A stretch of DNA of 18,421 bases from JBDSKH01 sp035556655 (lineage in GTDB: Bacteria > Actinomycetota > Actinomycetes > Actinomycetales > Microbacteriaceae), in NCBI GenBank assembly GCA_035556655.1, contig DATMFW010000052.1:1-18421 (forward strand). The letters run 5' to 3'. The position numbers and the translations under genes are program-made. Below the pieces are notes generated by a model. The model did not search any database. It saw nothing but the letters and a program-made list of their open reading frames with translations, and was not told the origin of the DNA. Shown here piece by piece: positions 6,802-13,206 of this stretch. Position 1 is the stretch's first letter, and each line of letters begins with the position of its first letter.

Positions 6802-7899
6802 TCAGGGTGCGATCGACAGGAACAGGAAGGCCGCGAAGATCACCAGGTGCACACCGCCCTGCAGGCGGGTCGCCCGGCCCGGGGCGATGGTGAGGATGCT
6901 CACCACGACGGTCAGCCCGAGCAGCACCATCTGGGCGGTGCCGAGACCGAGCAGCAGCGGACCGTCGAGGACGAACGACGCGACCGCGATCGCGGGGATG
7001 GTCAGCCCGATGCTGGCCATCGCCGACCCGAGCGCGAGATTGAGGCTGGTCTGGATGCGGTTGCGGCGTGCCGCTCGCACGGCCGCGATGCTCTCGGGCA
7101 GCAGCACGAGCAACGCGATCACGACACCGACGAACGAGCCCGGGAACCCGACGGCTTCGACCCCCGCCTCGATGGTCGGCGAGACGAGCTTGGCCAGGCC
7201 CACGACGGCCACGAGCGAGAGCAGCAGCAGGCCGAGGCTGATCAGGGCCGCGCGCCGGGTCGGCGGAGTGGCGTGCTCCTGCTCGCGCAGTGTCGCGCCC
7301 TCGGGGGTGACCGGGAGGAAGAAGTCCCGGTGTCGTAGGGTCTGCGTCGCGACGAACAGCGCGTAGAGCGCGAGCGAGGCGATCGCGACGAAGACGAGTT
7401 GCGACGTCGAGAACTGCGCATCGGTTCCGCTGGTGAAGTTGGGTAGCACGAAGCACAGCACGGCGAGCGTCGTCACGGTCGCCAGCAGAGCGCCGGCACC
7501 CTCGGCGTTGAACCGGATCGCCCCGTGCCGCAGCGCCCCGACGAGCAGCGAGAGCCCGACGATCCCGGTGGTCGTGATCATCACGGCGGCGAACACGGTG
7601 TCGCGGGCGAGGGATGCCGTCTGCGGCCCGCCCGAGATGACGAGCGTGATGATGAGCGCGACCTCGATGACGGTGACGGCGATCGCCAGCACCAGCGAGC
7701 CGTAGGGTTCACCGACCTTGTGGGCGATGACCTCGGCGTGGTGGACGGCGGCGAGCACCGTCGCCGCGAGGATCGCCGCCATGAGCACCACGACCCAGAC
7801 GGCCGGGTCCGCGACGTTCCACCCCAGTGCGAGGGCGAGTACCCCGAGGAGAGGGACGCCGACGACGCCGAGGGCGCGGATCGGCAGGGCGGGGTTCAC
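6802..7899 (-). CDS. chaA: ChaA-like calcium (sodium/potassium):proton antiporter
   Basis: 365 residues from a GTG at 7899, almost entirely hydrophobic with about 11 membrane segments in two inverted halves. The first conserved exchanger repeat is HHAEVIAHKVGEPYGSLVLAIAVTVIEVALI; the second is LLPESIAAVRAARRNRIQTSLNLALGSAMASIGLTIP. The acidic Glu residues in GEPYG, VIEVAL and LPES are the expected cation-binding positions of the CaCA superfamily. A hydrophilic loop (residues about 190-225) separates the halves. The length and motifs fit ChaA, which exports Ca2+, Na+ or K+ in exchange for protons at alkaline pH. It is the first gene of a two-gene unit with the VOC protein; AACACT lies 6 nt before the GTG. 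Confidence 0.9.
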   Translation of the reverse strand: MNPALPIRALGVVGVPLLGVLALALGWNVADPAVWVVVLMAAILAATVLAAVHHAEVIAHKVGEPYGSLVLAIAVTVIEVALIITLVISGGPQTASLARDTVFAAVMITTTGIVGLSLLVGALRHGAIRFNAEGAGALLATVTTLAVLCFVLPNFTSGTDAQFSTSQLVFVAIASLALYALFVATQTLRHRDFFLPVTPEGATLREQEHATPPTRRAALISLGLLLLSLVAVVGLAKLVSPTIEAGVEAVGFPGSFVGVVIALLVLLPESIAAVRAARRNRIQTSLNLALGSAMASIGLTIPAIAVASFVLDGPLLLGLGTAQMVLLGLTVVVSILTIAPGRATRLQGGVHLVIFAAFLFLSIAP

Positions 7900-7922
7900 G
7901 CATCCAGTGTTTCAGACGAGTT

Positions 7923-7956
7923 GAGGCCCGGCCCCGCCGAAGCGGAGCCGGGCCTC
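7923..7956 (-). terminator. Strong hairpin with UUCG tetraloop
   Basis: Read on the minus strand, this forms a 15-bp stem (GAGGCCCGGC-U-CCGC with GCGG-G-GCCGGGCCUC, one U-G wobble) closed by a C(UUCG)G tetraloop. On the plus strand the wobble becomes a C-A mismatch and the loop is CGAA, so the structure is optimised for minus-strand RNA. It lies 24 nt after the stop of the 55-residue membrane protein. There is little T-tract after it, which is common in high-GC actinomycetes. Confidence 0.75.
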
Positions 7957-7980
7957 GATTCCCCCAGCGTGAGGTGCGCG

Positions 7981-8148
7981 CTAGACGGACGTACGACGTC
8001 CTGTCAGGAAGCGGATCAGCCACACGATGGCGGCGAGCACCAGCAGCACGATGCCGACCCAGAGCAGGAAGTTCAGGGACTGCACGAACCCACCCGTGAA
8101 GAGCAGGATGACCGCGATGATCGCGACGATGGCAACCAAGATGTTCAT
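7981..8148 (-). CDS. Small two-helix membrane protein (55 aa)
   Basis: 55 residues. The start is ATG at 8148, fixed by a near-perfect SD (AAAGGAG, 8164-8158) 9 nt upstream; a longer in-frame reading to 8226 lacks support. The protein is MNILVAIVAIIAVILLFTGG, a short loop FVQSLNF, a second helix LLWVGIVLLVLAAIVWLIRFL and a basic tail TGRRTSV. Both helices are long enough to span the membrane, with the basic tail probably in the cytoplasm. I recognise it as the type of tiny hydrophobic protein common in Microbacteriaceae, with no known function. Its strong SD and UUCG-capped terminator suggest high expression from its own short transcript. Confidence 0.8.
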   Translation of the reverse strand: MNILVAIVAIIAVILLFTGGFVQSLNFLLWVGIVLLVLAAIVWLIRFLTGRRTSV

Positions 8149-8157
8149 GGTGTCGAT

Positions 8158-8164
8158 CTCCTTT
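8158..8164 (-). promoter_or_regulatory. Strong Shine-Dalgarno AAAGGAG
   Basis: AAAGGAG on the minus strand lies 9 nt before the ATG at 8148 and decides the 55-residue start. The 8165-8314 stretch upstream, between this gene and maltokinase, must hold two divergent promoters, but I could not assign them. A GAACGTTC palindrome is at 8233-8240. Confidence 0.75.
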
Positions 8165-8314
8165 GCGCCTCGCTCGTAGCGGGGCATCCCCCACACAACC
8201 GCGCTTCGGGATGTCGGCGAGACCAATCCAGGGAACGTTCAGGTCTTGCCCCTGTGGCTTCCAGCCTCGGGCCGGATTCAGCGACATTCCGGGATTCCGG
8301 TGCGACCATGAAGC

Positions 8315-9604
8315 ATGGATGCTCTGGCGCAACTGGTCGGCGGGTGGATGGCCCGCCAGCGCTGGTACGCCGGAAAGGGCGGCGCTCCGCGGCTGCGGAC
8401 CGTCGGCGACATCCCGCTCGAGAGCCCGGACGACGACGCACGCGTGCACATCCTGCTGCTCGCCGACGACGCCGATCCGCGACGCTCGGTCTATCAGGTC
8501 CCGGTCGTGGAACGGCGTGAGGTGCCCGCCGGTTCCGAGCCGCATCTGATCGGCCCGAACGGAGACCGGGCGGTGTTCGACGGCCCGTACGACCCGGCCT
8601 TCGCCGCCGCCCTGCTCGGGGCGATCCGCGGGGACGCGCACCCCACGACCGAGGTCACCGGCAGCGGGGTGCTCACCGGCGAGCAGTCCAACACGTCGAT
8701 CGTGGTCTCCACCGAGTCGGATGGCGAGCTGATGGTCAAGGTGTTCCGCGTCGTGCAGCACGGGCACAACCCCGATGCCGAACTGCAGGGTGCGCTGAGC
8801 ACGGCAGGGGCCGGGTACGTGCCGCACTTCGTCGGAGTGCTCGATGCCGAATGGCGCGACGCCGGCGAGACCATGGGGGCGGGCCAGCTGGCGATCGCCC
8901 AGGAGTTCCTGCGGGGCGCGGAGGACGCCTGGCTCACCGCGCGGCGGTCGGTGGATGCCGGGGACGACTTCTCGCGCCAGGCCTTCCAGCTCGGTGCGGC
9001 GACCGCCGCGTTGCATGCGACCCTGGCCGAGCGGTTGCCGGCCGAAGCGCCCGGCCCGGCCGCGGTATCCGCGATCACGGCGATGTGGACCGCCCGGCTC
9101 GAGGCGGCGATCCGGGATGTGCCGGCCCTCGCCGAGCACCGCGACGATATCCAGCGCGCGTATGCCACCGCGGCGACCGGCGACTGGCCGCGACTTCAGC
9201 GCATCCACGGCGACCTGCACCTCGGGCAGATCCTGCACGCCACGGCGGGCGGGGCGGAGCGCTGGGTGTTCATCGACTTCGAGGGCGAACCGCTGCGCAC
9301 CATCGAGGAGCGCACCCGGCCCGAGCCTCCGCTGCGCGACCTCGCCGGCATGCTGCGCTCGTTCGACTACGCGGCGGCCTCGTCGACCCACCCCGACGCC
9401 GATTCCTGGGCTCGGCGGGCGGGGGATGCCTACCTCGCCGGGTACACCGACGGCGGTGGCGGGCACGCCGACCATGCGCTGCTCACGGCGTTCGAGCTCG
9501 ACAAGGCCGTCTACGAGGCCAGCTACGAGGCGCGCAACCGGCCCAGCTGGCTGCCGATCCCGGTGCGGGCGATCGAGCGGCTGACCAGCCGATCGCTGGC
9601 CTGA
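8315..9604 (+). CDS. mak: Maltokinase (GlgE pathway)
   Basis: 429 residues, close to mycobacterial maltokinase (about 440-455). An N-terminal cap region contains WMARQRWYAGKGG (11-23), a hallmark of Mak/Pep2. The kinase part has the nucleotide loop GEQSNTSIV (from 122), Lys142 in KVFR, the catalytic HGDLHLGQ (His298, Asp300), the metal-binding Asp321 in FIDFEGEP, then PLRDLAGMLRSFDYAA. It phosphorylates maltose with ATP to maltose-1-phosphate, which GlgE uses to build alpha-glucan. In many actinomycetes mak is fused to or next to treS or glgB; none is visible here. The start at 8315 has no clear SD; GACCAT is 5 nt upstream. It is convergent with the flavoprotein gene, 10 nt away. Confidence 0.8.
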   Translation: MDALAQLVGGWMARQRWYAGKGGAPRLRTVGDIPLESPDDDARVHILLLADDADPRRSVYQVPVVERREVPAGSEPHLIGPNGDRAVFDGPYDPAFAAALLGAIRGDAHPTTEVTGSGVLTGEQSNTSIVVSTESDGELMVKVFRVVQHGHNPDAELQGALSTAGAGYVPHFVGVLDAEWRDAGETMGAGQLAIAQEFLRGAEDAWLTARRSVDAGDDFSRQAFQLGAATAALHATLAERLPAEAPGPAAVSAITAMWTARLEAAIRDVPALAEHRDDIQRAYATAATGDWPRLQRIHGDLHLGQILHATAGGAERWVFIDFEGEPLRTIEERTRPEPPLRDLAGMLRSFDYAAASSTHPDADSWARRAGDAYLAGYTDGGGGHADHALLTAFELDKAVYEASYEARNRPSWLPIPVRAIERLTSRSLA

Positions 9605-9614
9605 CCCGCACCGC

Positions 9615-10220
9615 TCAGACGGGGTAGTTCGACGCCTTCAGCAGGCTCGCGAGATGGGCGGCATTGGCCGCGAGCGTGCGCGTCGCGGCGGCCGTCGCCT
9701 CGGGAGTCGAGGGCAGATCCCGATAGTCGGTGCCGCCCATCGCGGGGCCGTTCCAGTAGGTGACCCCCTGCGCCGGGATGGTGTAACCGACATCGTCGAG
9801 GGCCTGGAAGACCTCCGCCGAGATGAGGTGGGCGCCGTCCTCGTTGCCCACCGCCGCGACGACGGCGACCTTGCCGAACAGGGTGGGGCGCCCCTCGTCG
9901 TCGGTCTGCGACAGCTCGGCATCGAGGCGCTCGAGCACCCGGTGGGCGACGCTGGAGGGGTGACCCATCCAGGTCGGGGTGGCCAGGACCAGGATGTCGG
10001 CGGCGAGGACCATGCCCCGGATCGCCGGCCAGTCGTCGCCGTCGCCCATGTCGACCTCGACGCCCGGTTTCACGTCGTGGTCGACGACGCGCAGCGAGGC
10101 GCCGGTCACCCCGTGCCCGGCGAGCGCCTCCAGCACCTCGCCGGCGAGCTTGTCGGTGCTCGACGGTGCGGGTCCGGGCTTGAGCGTGCAGATCAGGGCG
10201 AGAGCGGTGAGGTCCGGCAT
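9615..10220 (-). CDS. Flavodoxin-fold NAD(P)H-dependent FMN reductase-like protein
   Basis: 201 residues. The N-terminus MPDLTALALICTLKPGPAPSSTD gives the beta1 strand and phosphate-binding loop of the NADPH-dependent FMN reductase/flavodoxin_2 fold. WPAIRGMVLAADILVLATPTWMGHPSS (FMN-contact loop), FGKVAVVAAVGNEDGAHL and TYWNGPAMGGTDY follow in the expected order. It is probably a cytosolic flavin-dependent oxidoreductase or FMN reductase; the electron acceptor is unknown. The start is ATG at 10220: TACCGT (10232-10227) lies exactly 6 nt upstream with no SD, suggesting a leaderless message. It is divergent from the coiled-coil gene at 10296. An upstream in-frame reading extends far beyond this start but has no support. 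Confidence 0.87.
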   Translation of the reverse strand: MPDLTALALICTLKPGPAPSSTDKLAGEVLEALAGHGVTGASLRVVDHDVKPGVEVDMGDGDDWPAIRGMVLAADILVLATPTWMGHPSSVAHRVLERLDAELSQTDDEGRPTLFGKVAVVAAVGNEDGAHLISAEVFQALDDVGYTIPAQGVTYWNGPAMGGTDYRDLPSTPEATAAATRTLAANAAHLASLLKASNYPV

Positions 10221-10226
10221 GGCCCC

Positions 10227-10232
10227 ACGGTA
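10227..10232 (-). promoter_or_regulatory. -10 box TACCGT, leaderless flavoprotein promoter
   Basis: TACCGT on the minus strand, 6 nt before the ATG at 10220. On the opposite strand CAGACT (10284-10289) lies 6 nt before the ATG at 10296 and may serve the divergent gene. Confidence 0.45.
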
Positions 10233-10295
10233 GGCAGGCCCCCGCGGGTTGCGGCGGCACTGCCAGGTGACGCGCAGGCGGGGCAGACTGGAGCC

Positions 10296-11159
10296 ATGGC
10301 CGACCTGGGCAGCATCGCGGGCGAACTGTACGCCCTCGATCTCGACGCCTTCACCGCCGAGCGGAACCGTCGCGCCCGCGAACTGCGGACGACCGATCGG
10401 GCCCTGTCCGACGCCGTCGGCGCACTGCCCAAGCCGAGCGCGGCGGCGTGGCTCGTCGATCAGCTCGTGCGCGAAGAGGGCGAGGTGGTCGCCGCGGCGC
10501 TCGCACTCGGACCCGGCCTCCGCGCGGCACAGGCCGCCCTCGACCGCGACGCCCTGCGGGAGCTCGGGGCCGAGCGCCGGCGCGCGCTCGGGGCGGTGGC
10601 GGATGCGGCACGCCGTGTCGCGGAACGTCGCGGCCGCCCGCTCAGCAGCTCGGTGGCCGACGAGGTGGAGCAGACCGTGGTGGCGGCGATCGCGGACGCC
10701 GATGCCGAGGCCGCGGTGCGTTCTGGGCGCCTGGTGCGCACCCTGGTCAGCATCGGCGCGGACCCGGTGGATCTCGACGGCGCCGTCGCGGCCCCGGGCG
10801 AGGCGCTCGCCGAGCGGGGCGCCGCCGCGGTGCCGAGACGCCCGGTGCGCGCCGCGCCCCGGCCCGATCCCGCGGCTGCCGCGCGCGCCGAACTCGAGCG
10901 GGCGCGCCAAGCCGAGCGCGAGGCCGAGACGGCTCTCGAGGCCGCGGATGATGCCCTCACCGCGGCGGTCGAGCGACACGGCGAACTCGTCGAGGAACGC
11001 GATGCCGCGCTCGCCGAGTACGAACGGCTCGAGCGCGCGGTCGGCGACGCCGAACGTGCCCGCCGGGAGGCCATCCGCGAGCGGGACCGGGCGGCGCGGC
11101 GCGCCGAGGGTGCCGCCCGGGTGGTGGGCCGCGCGGAGGGGAAGCTCGGCGGCTCCTAG
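10296..11159 (+). CDS. Conserved actinobacterial coiled-coil protein, unknown function
   Basis: 287 residues, soluble, very Ala/Arg/Glu-rich. The N-terminal third has the recurring actinobacterial block ELYALDLDAFTAERNRRARELR...ALPKPSAAAWLVDQLVRE. A Pro-rich hinge (about 190-200, RRPVRAAPRPDPAA) separates it from a C-terminal heptad-like coiled coil (about 200-285) rich in RA-E-ER-A repeats. I recognise the N-terminal block from hypothetical proteins in many actinomycetes but know of no function. Its base composition matches its neighbours. It is likely leaderless (CAGACT 6 nt upstream of ATG) and ends in a TAG that overlaps the convergent 133-residue gene by 4 nt. Confidence 0.8.
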   Translation: MADLGSIAGELYALDLDAFTAERNRRARELRTTDRALSDAVGALPKPSAAAWLVDQLVREEGEVVAAALALGPGLRAAQAALDRDALRELGAERRRALGAVADAARRVAERRGRPLSSSVADEVEQTVVAAIADADAEAAVRSGRLVRTLVSIGADPVDLDGAVAAPGEALAERGAAAVPRRPVRAAPRPDPAAAARAELERARQAEREAETALEAADDALTAAVERHGELVEERDAALAEYERLERAVGDAERARREAIRERDRAARRAEGAARVVGRAEGKLGGS

Positions 11160-11557
11160 CCCGCCTCGTGGACCGGCATCGGGCCGGTCGCCGTGGAGAC
11201 GAACCCCGGTGCGGGCTGCACTCCGATGGCAAGGCCCGCCCCACGATGACGGGTGAGCCGGGCCGCCAGGTGCACCATGTAGTCGGCATCCCCGGCGATC
11301 ACCGAACCGTCGCGCGCGGTGACCCGGATGATGGTCGAGCCCTCGTGCGCGACCGCGGCAGCCAGGATGAACCGGTCGCGCTCGTCGAGCAGCTCGGCTG
11401 CGCGCTGGGCCCACACCGGGATCCGGCTTCCGGGTTCGGCGGCCTCGACCGGGCTGAGGTCGAGTTGCTCGAGTCGCGCCCCCGCGATCACGAGCTCTCC
11501 GAGTGCGCGGAGGAACTCGTTGTTGATGCTCGCCGCGCGCAGCGTCTCGTCGGTCAT
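11156..11557 (-). CDS. Conserved hypothetical protein (133 aa)
   Basis: 133 residues, soluble. N-terminal SINNEFLRALGELVIAGARLEQLDLS, middle IPVWAQRAAELLDERDRFILAAAVAHEGSTIIRVTARDGSVIAGDADYMVHLAARL, then a short tail. I do not recognise a family. The predicted alternation of helices and a beta-hairpin suggests a compact alpha/beta domain. The start is ATG at 11557: TAGCGT (11569-11564) lies exactly 6 nt upstream and there is no SD, so it is probably leaderless. It is divergent from the 146-residue membrane protein and convergent with the coiled-coil gene. Confidence 0.75.
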   Translation of the reverse strand: MTDETLRAASINNEFLRALGELVIAGARLEQLDLSPVEAAEPGSRIPVWAQRAAELLDERDRFILAAAVAHEGSTIIRVTARDGSVIAGDADYMVHLAARLTRHRGAGLAIGVQPAPGFVSTATGPMPVHEAG

Positions 11558-11563
11558 GCTCCG

Positions 11564-11569
11564 ACGCTA
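11564..11569 (-). promoter_or_regulatory. -10 box TAGCGT, leaderless start of the 133-aa gene
   Basis: TAGCGT on the minus strand, 6 nt from the ATG at 11557; no SD. Confidence 0.4.
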
Positions 11570-11632
11570 ACCCCGCACTCCGGCGGCGAAAACCCCTCGC
11601 GCCCGCGGCGGTGATGGTGTAGCAAGGGGCCC

Positions 11633-12073
11633 ATGGGCGTCGACCCGCGCTACGATCCCGCGTTCCAGCGCGGGTTCGAGGGCGAGGTGCGGCTTCCCGA
11701 GACCCCGGCCGGAGCGGCGGCGGAGCCTCCGGCCGACCCCGTGGCTCCGCCCGCGCAGCACCCGACCGGGCCCGCCTCGCCGCCCGAGCCCCCGCGCGCG
11801 CGAGCGCTGCCCCTTCGCGAACTCGCCCGGAACCCGTTCCTGCTCGCCCTCTCCACGCTCGGCGCGGTGCTCGTCATCGGGGGCGGGGCGTGGGCGAACC
11901 AGGCCCGCAAGCTGGTCGAGACCCGGGGAGGCGCGGCCACCGAGCTGGACTACTGGTTCCTGCGCACGTCGACCATCGCGGTGCCGCTGATGATCGCGGC
12001 CGGGGTGCTGATCATCGCGGGGGTGCTGTTCGTGGCCGCCGTCGCCTGGAACCGCCGGCAATCCGCCGACTGA
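11633..12073 (+). CDS. Hypothetical two-helix membrane protein (146 aa)
   Basis: 146 residues. The N-terminus MGVDPRYDPAFQRGFEGEVRLP matches a 'DPRYDPAFQRG' start that I recall from small Microbacteriaceae membrane proteins. A Pro/Ala-rich disordered stretch (about 22-58) follows, then two membrane helices (about residues 67-87, FLLALSTLGAVLVIGGGAWAN; about 112-138, TIAVPLMIAAGVLIIAGVLFVAAVAW) and a basic end WNRRQ. The N-terminal tail is probably cytoplasmic. The function is unknown. AAGGGG just before the ATG could be an SD with short spacing. It is convergent with the 162-residue membrane protein, 22 nt away. Confidence 0.75.
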   Translation: MGVDPRYDPAFQRGFEGEVRLPETPAGAAAEPPADPVAPPAQHPTGPASPPEPPRARALPLRELARNPFLLALSTLGAVLVIGGGAWANQARKLVETRGGAATELDYWFLRTSTIAVPLMIAAGVLIIAGVLFVAAVAWNRRQSAD

Positions 12074-12095
12074 TCACCTGGCCGCGGCCATCGGC

Positions 12096-12584
12096 TCAGG
12101 ATGCGGCGGGTGGCAGGGATCGCTGGGTCGCGGCCGTGCGGTAGACGGCCACGATCCCGAGAACGCCGAACACCACGGGGAACACGATGTACAGCGGGTC
12201 CTGCACGATCAGCGGGATCAGGGTGCCACGCGACATCGCCTGGTTGAACCGGATCGGGTTGGCGACCGCGATCCCGACGACGAACGCCACGATGAGGGTC
12301 ACGACGGTGATGATCGACACCCGGGTCGCCCCGTTGAAGCCGATGCGCCCGCCCGAACCCTTGCGGTAGAGCCACAGCGCCAGCAGCGCGACGCCGATGG
12401 CCAGCCAGCCGGACACGAACCCGATCGCGGAGACGATGGCCCAGGCGATGACGCCGGCCGGCAGTGCCGCGAGCGCGAGCAGGGTGCCGCGCATCAGGTT
12501 CTCGGCCGGGAGGGGCGCGGCCGGCTCCGCTGCGGCGGGCACCACGGGTTCCGGCGGGGTGGGGCTGTTCGCGGCGTCGGTCAT
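12096..12584 (-). CDS. Hypothetical four-helix membrane protein (162 aa)
   Basis: 162 residues from ATG at 12584. A Pro/Ala-rich cytoplasmic N-terminus (1-30) is followed by about four membrane helices: LLALAALPAGVIAWAIVSAIGF, SGWLAIGVALLALWLY, ISIITVVTLIVAFVVGIAVAN-like, and LYIVFPVVFGVLGIVAVY. The loop after helix 2 is basic (RKGSGGR). I recognise no family. TATCGT (12597-12592) lies 7 nt before the ATG with no SD, so it is likely leaderless. It is divergent from the ECF sigma operon across 112 bp. Confidence 0.75.
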   Translation of the reverse strand: MTDAANSPTPPEPVVPAAAEPAAPLPAENLMRGTLLALAALPAGVIAWAIVSAIGFVSGWLAIGVALLALWLYRKGSGGRIGFNGATRVSIITVVTLIVAFVVGIAVANPIRFNQAMSRGTLIPLIVQDPLYIVFPVVFGVLGIVAVYRTAATQRSLPPAAS

Positions 12585-12663
12585 GCCTGTCACGATAGCG
12601 CGCGGCCCCCTTCCCCCGGCCGCCGATGTGCGCCAATCTGGCGGGGAGATCTGCGTCGCTGTC

Positions 12664-12688
12664 AACCTTCCGCCCCCGCCGGGGCGTC
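12664..12688 (+). promoter_or_regulatory. Candidate ECF-type autoregulatory promoter
   Basis: AACC (12664-12667), a 17-nt spacer and CGTC (12685-12688) match the AAC(C)/CGTC pattern of many ECF sigma promoters. Transcription would start near 12695-12697, at the GTG chosen for the sigma gene. The sigma factor may therefore direct its own expression. This is inferred from the motif alone. Confidence 0.5.
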
Positions 12689-12696
12689 GGAGAGAT

Positions 12697-13206
12697 GTGA
12701 GCCCTGCCGTGTCGGAGAGAGTCGAGCTGGACCTCGACACCTTCGTCACGACCGAGTACCCCAAGGTCGTCGCGGCGGTCGGGCTCATCACGGGCAACCG
12801 GCAGGACGCCGCCGACGCGGTGCAGGATGCGATCGTCGGGTTCCTGGCCAAACCGCCCGCCCGTGAGATCACCAACGTCGCCGCCTGGATCACCGTCGTC
12901 GCGAGCAACCGTGCCCGCGACCTCCAGCGGTCCAAGGCGGCGGAGGCCCGGGCGCTCGCCCGGGTGGGTGTCGACGATGAGAGCACCGACGACGTGCTCG
13001 ACTCGCTCGACATCGACGTCAAGGCGGCGATCGAGACCCTGCCGCTGCAACAGAAACAGGTGTGCGTGCTCCACTATCTCCTCGACCAGTCCGTGGAGAC
13101 CATCGCGGAGGGCCTGGGCGTGAGCACGGGCACCATCAAGACCCAGCTGTTCCGGGCACGCAAGGCGCTTGCGGCGCAACTGAGGAAGGAGGATCACCGT
13201 GGCTGA
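12697..13206 (+). CDS. ECF-type RNA polymerase sigma factor
   Basis: 169 residues from GTG at 12697 (GTG at 12709 is an alternative). Region 2 (about 14-80) contains FVTTEYPKVVAAVGLITGNRQDAADAVQDAIVGFL and AAWITVVASNRARDLQRSK. Region 4 (about 107-163) contains AIETLPLQQKQVCVLHYLLDQSVETIAEGLGVSTGTIKTQLFRARKAL with a clear helix-turn-helix. It has the two-domain size of an ECF sigma. Its stop overlaps the start of the next gene by 8 nt, and the next gene's SD lies inside its last codons, so the two products are made together. An ECF-like promoter precedes it. The signal it answers to is unknown. Confidence 0.88.
   Translation: MSPAVSERVELDLDTFVTTEYPKVVAAVGLITGNRQDAADAVQDAIVGFLAKPPAREITNVAAWITVVASNRARDLQRSKAAEARALARVGVDDESTDDVLDSLDIDVKAAIETLPLQQKQVCVLHYLLDQSVETIAEGLGVSTGTIKTQLFRARKALAAQLRKEDHRG
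13183..13192 (+). promoter_or_regulatory. Near-perfect Shine-Dalgarno AGGAAGGAGG
   Basis: AGGAAGGAGG lies inside the end of the sigma gene, 6 nt before the GTG at 13199. It is among the strongest SD sequences in the window and sets the start of the membrane protein. Confidence 0.85.

Noticed and set aside
8233..8240. GAACGTTC palindrome as an operator or GGAAC-type ECF -35
   Set aside because: Only 8 bp, no extension, and no matching -10 at a suitable distance on either strand.
7709..9475. 588-codon minus-strand open frame
   Set aside because: Shadow of maltokinase and the small membrane protein region; low-complexity Arg/Gly/His-rich translation.
9615..11414. 599-codon minus-strand frame extending the flavoprotein gene upstream
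   Set aside because: Only the part after ATG 10220 has the flavodoxin fold and a promoter; the rest is a shadow of the coiled-coil gene.
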